Assembly (NCBI RefSeq): GCF_900141985.1
Contig: NZ_FQZK01000016.1
Coordinates: forward strand, 61,500 to 125,499
Direction: 5' to 3'
Length of the DNA stretch: 64,000 nt
DNA from: Nocardiopsis flavescens
Lineage (GTDB): Bacteria; Actinomycetota; Actinomycetes; Streptosporangiales; Streptosporangiaceae
Each line of letters starts with the position of its first letter. Within the stretch, counting starts at the first letter, position 1. Both the position numbers and the translations under genes were made by a program. Shown here one piece after another: positions 59,808 through 64,000 of this stretch. Below the pieces are notes generated by a model. That model was not told the DNA's origin. It saw only the letters and a program-made list of their open reading frames with translations, and ran no database searches.

Positions 59808-61007
59808 ATGGGCACGAACCTGGCCTGGCTCGGCGGACTCAACCAGAGCCGCGTGCTCGACGCCGTGCGCTCCGCCGACGGGATCAGCCGGGTGGAGCTG
59901 GCCGAGCAGACCGGGCTGACCGCCCAGACCGTGTCCAACATCGTCCGCCGCCTGCTGGAGGGCGGGCTGGTCCGCGAGGACGGCCGGGCCACCTCGCGCG
60001 GCGGCAAGCGCGCCACCGTGCTGCGGCTGAACGCCGACGCCTACTACGCCGTCGGCATGCACATCGACCCCGCCTCCACCACCCTCGTCGTCACCGACCT
60101 GGCCGGGCACGTCGTCGCCCGCACCCGGCGGCGCACCCCCTCCGCGCAGGGGCCGGGCCGGGTCATCGACGCCCTGTGCCGCTCGGTGCGCGCCATCGTC
60201 GAGGAGGCGCCCGCCCCCGACCGCATCCTCGGCCTGGGCGTGGCCACCCCCGGACCCATCGACACCTCGGGCGCCGTCACCCCGCCCCACCTGCCCGGAT
60301 GGCGGTCGGTGCCACTGCGCGAGGCGCTGGAGGAGGGCACCGGCCTCACCACCGTCCTGGACAACGACGCCACCGCCGCCACCATCGGCGAGCGCTGGGC
60401 GGGCGGCGAGCGGCGCGCCGCCGACATGGCGTTCGTGTACGTGGGGACCGGTGTGGGCGGCGGCCTCATCCTCGGCGGGCGCGTGTACCGGGGCGGCAGC
60501 GGCAACGCCGCCGAGATCGGCCACGTGGTGGTCGAGCCCCGCGGGCCGGAGTGCCCGTGCGGCAACCGCGGCTGCCTGGAGACCTACCTGGCCCCGCACG
60601 CCGTCGCCGCCGAGGCCGCCCGCCGCCGGGGCGAGGACGGCCACGCCTACGAGCGCGGCGAGGCGCGCACCGTGGCCGCCTACCGCCGGGTGTGCCGCGA
60701 GGCCCGCTCGGGGGACCCGGTCGCGCTGGACGTCATCGCCGAGGCGGGGCGGCGGCTGGGCGACGCGGGCACGGCCCTGCTCAACATCATCGACGTTCCG
60801 CTGCTGGTGCTGGGCGGCTGGGGCGTCCCGCACGTGGGCGGCCTGTACCGGGACGCGCTGACCGAGGCCGTCTCCGGGCGCACCCTGGCCCGGGGCGTGC
60901 GCCGGGTGCGGGTGGAGACCTCGCTCATCGGCGAGGACGCGGGGGCGATCGGCGCGGCCTCGCTGGTGCTGTACTCGTCGTACTCGCCCACTGTCGGCGG
61001 GGTGTGA
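59808..61007 (+). CDS. ROK-family transcriptional repressor
   Basis: The 399-residue protein has a MarR-like helix-turn-helix (RVLDAVRSADGISRVELAEQTGLTAQTVSNIVRRLLEGGLV). A ROK sugar-binding domain follows with VYVGTGVGGGLILGG and the zinc motif CPCGNRGCLE. ATG 59808 follows GGAGTGGAGGGG. It is expected to repress the mannoside importer and mannosidase until a sugar ligand binds. It is unlikely to be a kinase because it carries the DNA-binding domain. Confidence 0.93.
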   Translation: MGTNLAWLGGLNQSRVLDAVRSADGISRVELAEQTGLTAQTVSNIVRRLLEGGLVREDGRATSRGGKRATVLRLNADAYYAVGMHIDPASTTLVVTDLAGHVVARTRRRTPSAQGPGRVIDALCRSVRAIVEEAPAPDRILGLGVATPGPIDTSGAVTPPHLPGWRSVPLREALEEGTGLTTVLDNDATAATIGERWAGGERRAADMAFVYVGTGVGGGLILGGRVYRGGSGNAAEIGHVVVEPRGPECPCGNRGCLETYLAPHAVAAEAARRRGEDGHAYERGEARTVAAYRRVCREARSGDPVALDVIAEAGRRLGDAGTALLNIIDVPLLVLGGWGVPHVGGLYRDALTEAVSGRTLARGVRRVRVETSLIGEDAGAIGAASLVLYSSYSPTVGGV

Positions 61008-61045
61008 GCGGGCCGCCGGGCGCGGTGTGGGCCCCGGCGGCCCGC
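61008..61045 (+). terminator. Terminator of the ROK gene, with duplicated arm
   Basis: GCGGGCCGCCGGG (61008-61020) pairs perfectly with CCCGGCGGCCCGC (61033-61045). A second copy of the first arm, part of a 20-bp direct repeat, is at 61052 and can pair with the same partner. The remaining gap to 61431 has no gene; four GCACAGGGG copies stand at 61201, 61217, 61234 and 61252. Confidence 0.6.
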
Positions 61046-61431
61046 ACGCGGGCGGGCCGCCGGGCGCGGTGGCGGGTCGTGGGGGACCTCAACGCTCGCA
61101 TCGCAAGAGACGGGCGTGCGCCGGGCGCGGATACGGGTCCGTGCCGGTGGCGGTGACGGCGGAACCCGGACCGGTGCCGGGGCGGCCCTGAGGCGCCGGA
61201 GCACAGGGGGGTCGGCGCACAGGGGCGCCCGGTGCACAGGGGGCGGCCGGTGCACAGGGGCGGCCGAGGGCCGGGGACCGGCCGGCGTCCGGTGCGGAGC
61301 CCCGCCGGTCGGTGCTCCGCCGGTGTGCGTGCCGTTCCGCACCTTTGTGGGCGACCGCGCCGCTCCTGGTCCGGGGCCCGGCACGGAAAACCGCGTGCGC
61401 GGCGGAGCGGGCGCGGGTTAGCGTCGCGCCC

Positions 61432-62190
61432 ATGAGCGATGCCAGCGGACCGCCGCCCGTGCAGAACCACTTCGACACCGACGTCGCCGAGCGCTACGAC
61501 ACCCCCGGCGAGGGCGAGTTCGCCCCGGAACGGGTCGACCCCGCGGTCGACCGGCTGGCCGAGCTGGCGGAGGGCGGACGGGCCCTGGAGTTCGCCGTGG
61601 GAACCGGGCGCATCGCGCTGCCGCTGGCCGCACGCGGCGTTCCGGTGCACGGCATCGACCTGTCCCCGGCGATGGTGGAGCGGATGCGCGCCAAGCCCGG
61701 GGGCACCGGGGTCGACACGGTCATCGGGGACTTCACCACCACCCGGGTCCCGGGGGAGTTCTCGCTGGTGTACCTGGTCTTCAACACCGTCATGAACGTC
61801 ACCACGCAGGACGGGCAGGTGGAGTGCTTCGTCAACGCCGCCGCGCACCTGGGGCGGGGCGGGCGGTTCGTCGTCGAGGTGGGGGTCCCCGAGCTGCGCA
61901 GGCTGCCCCGGGGGCAGAAGCTGGTGCCGTTCCACGTGGGGGAACGGGAGTGGGCGTTCGACCTCTACGAGCCCGCGACGCAGCGGTCCAGCTCCAACTA
62001 CGTGCGGGTCGCGGACGGCAGGGGGAGCCTGCGGTCCGTTCCGTTCCGGTACGTCTGGCCCGCTGAGCTGGACCTGATGGCGCGGATCGCGGGCATGCGG
62101 CTGGTGCACCGCTGGGAGGACTGGCACCGGACGCCGTTCGGCGACGAGAGCGAGAAGCACGTGTCGGTGTGGGAGAAGACGGTGGACTGA
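61432..62190 (+). CDS. SAM-dependent methyltransferase
   Basis: The 252-residue class I methyltransferase has motif I ALEFAVGTGRIALPLAARG and the acidic position in VHGIDLSPAMVERM. It resembles the actinobacterial family of small-molecule methyltransferases. TAGCGT lies seven bases before ATG 61432, suggesting a leaderless transcript. The neighbours do not indicate a substrate. Confidence 0.87.
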   Translation: MSDASGPPPVQNHFDTDVAERYDTPGEGEFAPERVDPAVDRLAELAEGGRALEFAVGTGRIALPLAARGVPVHGIDLSPAMVERMRAKPGGTGVDTVIGDFTTTRVPGEFSLVYLVFNTVMNVTTQDGQVECFVNAAAHLGRGGRFVVEVGVPELRRLPRGQKLVPFHVGEREWAFDLYEPATQRSSSNYVRVADGRGSLRSVPFRYVWPAELDLMARIAGMRLVHRWEDWHRTPFGDESEKHVSVWEKTVD

Positions 62191-62421
62191 CCCGCGCGGC
62201 CGGGCCCGCCGACCCCGGCCGCGCCCCGGTTCCCGCTTCGGTGCCGGGTGCGGCGGGCCGCGGCCGGGGCGCCGGGGGCGGGGTCCGCGGGCGCGGTGCC
62301 GGTCGGTCCGGTCGGCCAGCCGTTGCGGCCCGCGCCCGCCTCGGCCCGGTCGGCGGTCGGGCATGATGCCGTGGGGCGGGGACCGGCCCCGTCCACCGGT
62401 CGGCCTCGGGGAGGTGGCGCC

Positions 62422-62679
62422 ATGCCGGGCAGGCGCGCACGGCGCGAGCGCGAGCGGAGCCGCGCGCGCGAGAACGCGGAGCGGCACGCGGCGGGGCGGT
62501 GGGAGGTGCTCTTCGAGACCTCGGAGGAGGCGGAGATGCGGGCCTACCGGGAGCGCGAGCGGGAGTCCCTGCGGCGGTACCGGCAGGACGACCTGAGAAT
62601 CGACGTCCTGTGCGGACGGCTGCGCCGGGAGACGTGGTACCGGCTGAGCGTGTTCGTCCCGGAGGGCGCGGGGAAATGA
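62422..62679 (+). CDS. Small, highly charged hypothetical protein
   Basis: The 85-residue protein is very rich in Arg and Glu (RRARRERERSRARENAERHA, and later YRERERESLRRYRQDD) and probably alpha-helical or coiled coil. ATG 62422 follows GGGAGG. No family is recognised. Confidence 0.55.
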   Translation: MPGRRARRERERSRARENAERHAAGRWEVLFETSEEAEMRAYRERERESLRRYRQDDLRIDVLCGRLRRETWYRLSVFVPEGAGK

Positions 62680-62968
62680 GGAGTTCTCACGTCCGTTCGC
62701 CGCGTCGTTTCGTACTGATCGCGCGAATCGAAAATAGGTCGCATTCTGCGCAAAATGCGCATGTCGCAAGAACGGTGAAGCATTGCTGAGCTGGGGAGAC
62801 GCTGCCCCGGCGATCTTCTTCGTCCCCCTGCTCGAAAAAAGTCCCCACCACCACCGGGTGTGCCCTATTCTGGCGCCATAACCGAATAACCACGTGACCC
62901 CGCGACGCTCTGTCAGCGCCCGGGGTCGTGGCCAGCAATTCACCCCTTTACGACAAAGGATTGCCAGC
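62680..62968. promoter_or_regulatory. AT-richer intergenic region with palindrome
   Basis: The 289 bp are clearly less GC-rich than the flanks. TGCGCA-AAA-TGCGCA (62747-62761) is a perfect dyad and may be an operator. TATTCT at 62866-62871 is a possible -10 box for the gene at 62969. No gene is seen in it. Confidence 0.45.
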
Positions 62969-63640
62969 GTGCGCCAGTTTACCGCCGCGCTCTTCAGTGA
63001 TGCCCTCGGGCTCCTGCGAGCGCTGTTCACCCCGCCCCGCGGTCGGCACACCCGCCGCCGCTCGACCCGGGTCCGCCGCTACGCCGCCGCCCCGCCCCGC
63101 GCGACCCGCCCCCGACCGCCCGCGACGGCCGCGTCCACGTCCCGGCCCCGCCCGCCCGCGGCCCCGCGCCTGGCCGCGCCCCGCGAGGCCTTCCCCGCCG
63201 AGGACCTCGCGCTCGTGCGCCGCTACTACACCGCCCACGAACAGGACCGCATCCAGGCCGCCGCCACCGCCCGTCTGGCCCGGTGGACCGGACCCCGCAT
63301 TCCCGCGCCCCGGCCCCCCGAAGGCGACCTGCTCGCCCCCACCCCGGCAACAGCCACGGCCCCGGCGACCGCTGCGGCTTCGGCCCTCATCCCTGCCCCG
63401 GCCCCGGCTCCGGACCTGGCCACGGCCACTGCCCTGGCCCCGGCCTCCGCCCCGGCCGGGTTCGAGGACCTGGCCGACCTGGCCGGCGCGGTCCGCCGCT
63501 GGCAGACCCAACAACACCAGCAGGAACAGCAGCGCCCGCGAGCCCAACAGCACCGGCCGTCCCGACAGCACCCGCACCACGGGCGCGGACACGGGCCCGA
63601 CCACGGGCACGGGCGCGTCCTGACGGGAGTGGGAGCATGA
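62969..63640 (+). CDS. Ala/Pro-rich hypothetical protein
   Basis: The 223-residue protein starts at GTG 62969 after AAAGGA with an amphipathic segment (VRQFTAALFSDALGLLRALF). A basic Pro/Arg region, a short helical part (DLALVRRYYTAHEQDRIQAAATARLARW) and a low-complexity Ala-Pro then Gln-His-rich tail follow. Its stop overlaps the next gene by ATGA. The pairing with an RsbW-like ATPase is a familiar actinomycete arrangement, but the protein itself is unknown. Confidence 0.65.
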   Translation: MRQFTAALFSDALGLLRALFTPPRGRHTRRRSTRVRRYAAAPPRATRPRPPATAASTSRPRPPAAPRLAAPREAFPAEDLALVRRYYTAHEQDRIQAAATARLARWTGPRIPAPRPPEGDLLAPTPATATAPATAAASALIPAPAPAPDLATATALAPASAPAGFEDLADLAGAVRRWQTQQHQQEQQRPRAQQHRPSRQHPHHGRGHGPDHGHGRVLTGVGA

Positions 63641-64000
63641 ATCCGAACCGTCTGTGGACCCACCGCCTCTACCCCGGCGAGCTGCCCCGCCTGTCCGCCG
63701 TGCGCCGCGACCTGCGCACCGACCTGGACGGGCTCGACGACGACACGGTCGACACCCTCGTGCTGTGCGGCAGCGAACTGTTCGCCAACTGCGTCAAGTA
63801 CACCGCCTCCGGACACGACGGCGGCGTGGTGCGCACCCTCTGGCAGGCCGACGACCACACGCTGACCCTGGGCTTCACCGACGACGGCCTGGGCGGCACC
63901 GTCCCCGCCCTCCCCCGCACCCGCAGCACCACCCAATGGCAACAGGCCGAGGACCAGCGCGGACTCCTCATGATCGAAGAGTTGTCCACAGCCTGGGGAT
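63637..64000 (+). CDS. RsbW-like ATP-binding protein (truncated by window edge)
   Basis: The first 121 residues show the HATPase_c N box SELFANCVKYTASG, the D box FTDDGLGG and the region RGLLMIEELSTAWG. This is the anti-sigma-factor/RsbW-like kinase family abundant in streptomycetes and relatives. The C-terminus is outside the window. ATG 63637 overlaps the upstream stop. Whether it acts on an anti-sigma antagonist or is a degenerate family member cannot be said. Confidence 0.85.
   Translation, partial: MNPNRLWTHRLYPGELPRLSAVRRDLRTDLDGLDDDTVDTLVLCGSELFANCVKYTASGHDGGVVRTLWQADDHTLTLGFTDDGLGGTVPALPRTRSTTQWQQAEDQRGLLMIEELSTAWG

Noticed and set aside
61201..61260. Short repeats as a CRISPR array
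   Set aside because: The repeated unit is only nine bases with 7-9-base spacing, no cas genes are present, and the copies look like slippage in G/C-rich DNA.
62544..62783. Minus-strand 79-codon Arg-rich frame
   Set aside because: It is antisense to the small charged protein at 62422 and has no start signal; the composition is that of a shadow frame.

Overview
The window is one contiguous piece of a very GC-rich actinomycete chromosome. Third codon positions are almost always G or C, GTG starts are common, several genes look leaderless, and the families present (DUF2637, DUF1918, TrmB/LuxR-type regulators, mannitol-type PTS) are typical of filamentous Actinobacteria. A Nocardiopsis-like genus is my best guess, but nothing here proves it. 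There is no insertion sequence, integrase, CRISPR array or rRNA; one tRNA (Thr, TGT) is present.

Layout. 0-4.4 kb is housekeeping: a DUF2637 membrane protein that runs off the left edge, cysS, rlmB and tRNA-Thr. 4.5-15.5 kb is the most interesting region: a probable linaridin-like RiPP locus. Three tandem precursor genes (15467 down to 14836) share the junction PVT-ATP, which fits the linaridin PxxxTP motif, and an identical C-terminus THPTLPHA. They are followed on the same strand by a membrane/alpha-beta-hydrolase protein (LinH-like), a small membrane-anchored protein (LinL-like), a SAM methyltransferase, an ABC exporter, a possible 30-residue ORF and a CrtI-like flavoenzyme, nearly all joined by 4-bp start/stop overlaps. 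A P-loop ATPase regulator and a TrmB/LuxR-like regulator lie beside them.

15.7-20.9 kb holds scattered single genes (CoA-binding protein, TetR, DHFR-like reductase, DMT transporter, small membrane proteins, a decayed TetR, DUF1918). 21-26.5 kb is a regulatory unit: an ABC exporter on one strand, and a hydrolase, response regulator and sensor kinase on the other. An identical 18-bp dyad element stands before the exporter and before the hydrolase. 26.8-37.9 kb holds a hypothetical protein, a TetR/SDR divergent pair, a penicillin-acylase-like enzyme, an iron-box-controlled siderophore-type binding protein divergent from a MarR gene, a nitronate monooxygenase, an MFS exporter and an SDR.

38-45.4 kb is a complete PTS for a hexitol or fructose-type sugar. 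HPr and a PfkB-family kinase are divergent from a DeoR regulator, EIIC, EIIB, EIIA, a zinc dehydrogenase and EI, so the whole phosphorelay is at one locus. 45.8-52.4 kb is a LysR regulator followed by a NitT/TauT-type ABC importer, a small membrane protein, an SDR and a dihydroxyacetophenone-dioxygenase-like cupin, probably uptake and catabolism of a small organic compound. 53-61 kb is an alpha-mannoside module: GH38 mannosidase, a sugar ABC importer and a ROK repressor, with a shared 10-bp motif in both promoter regions. 61.4-64 kb holds a methyltransferase, a small charged protein, an Ala/Pro-rich protein and a truncated RsbW-like ATP-binding protein at the right edge.
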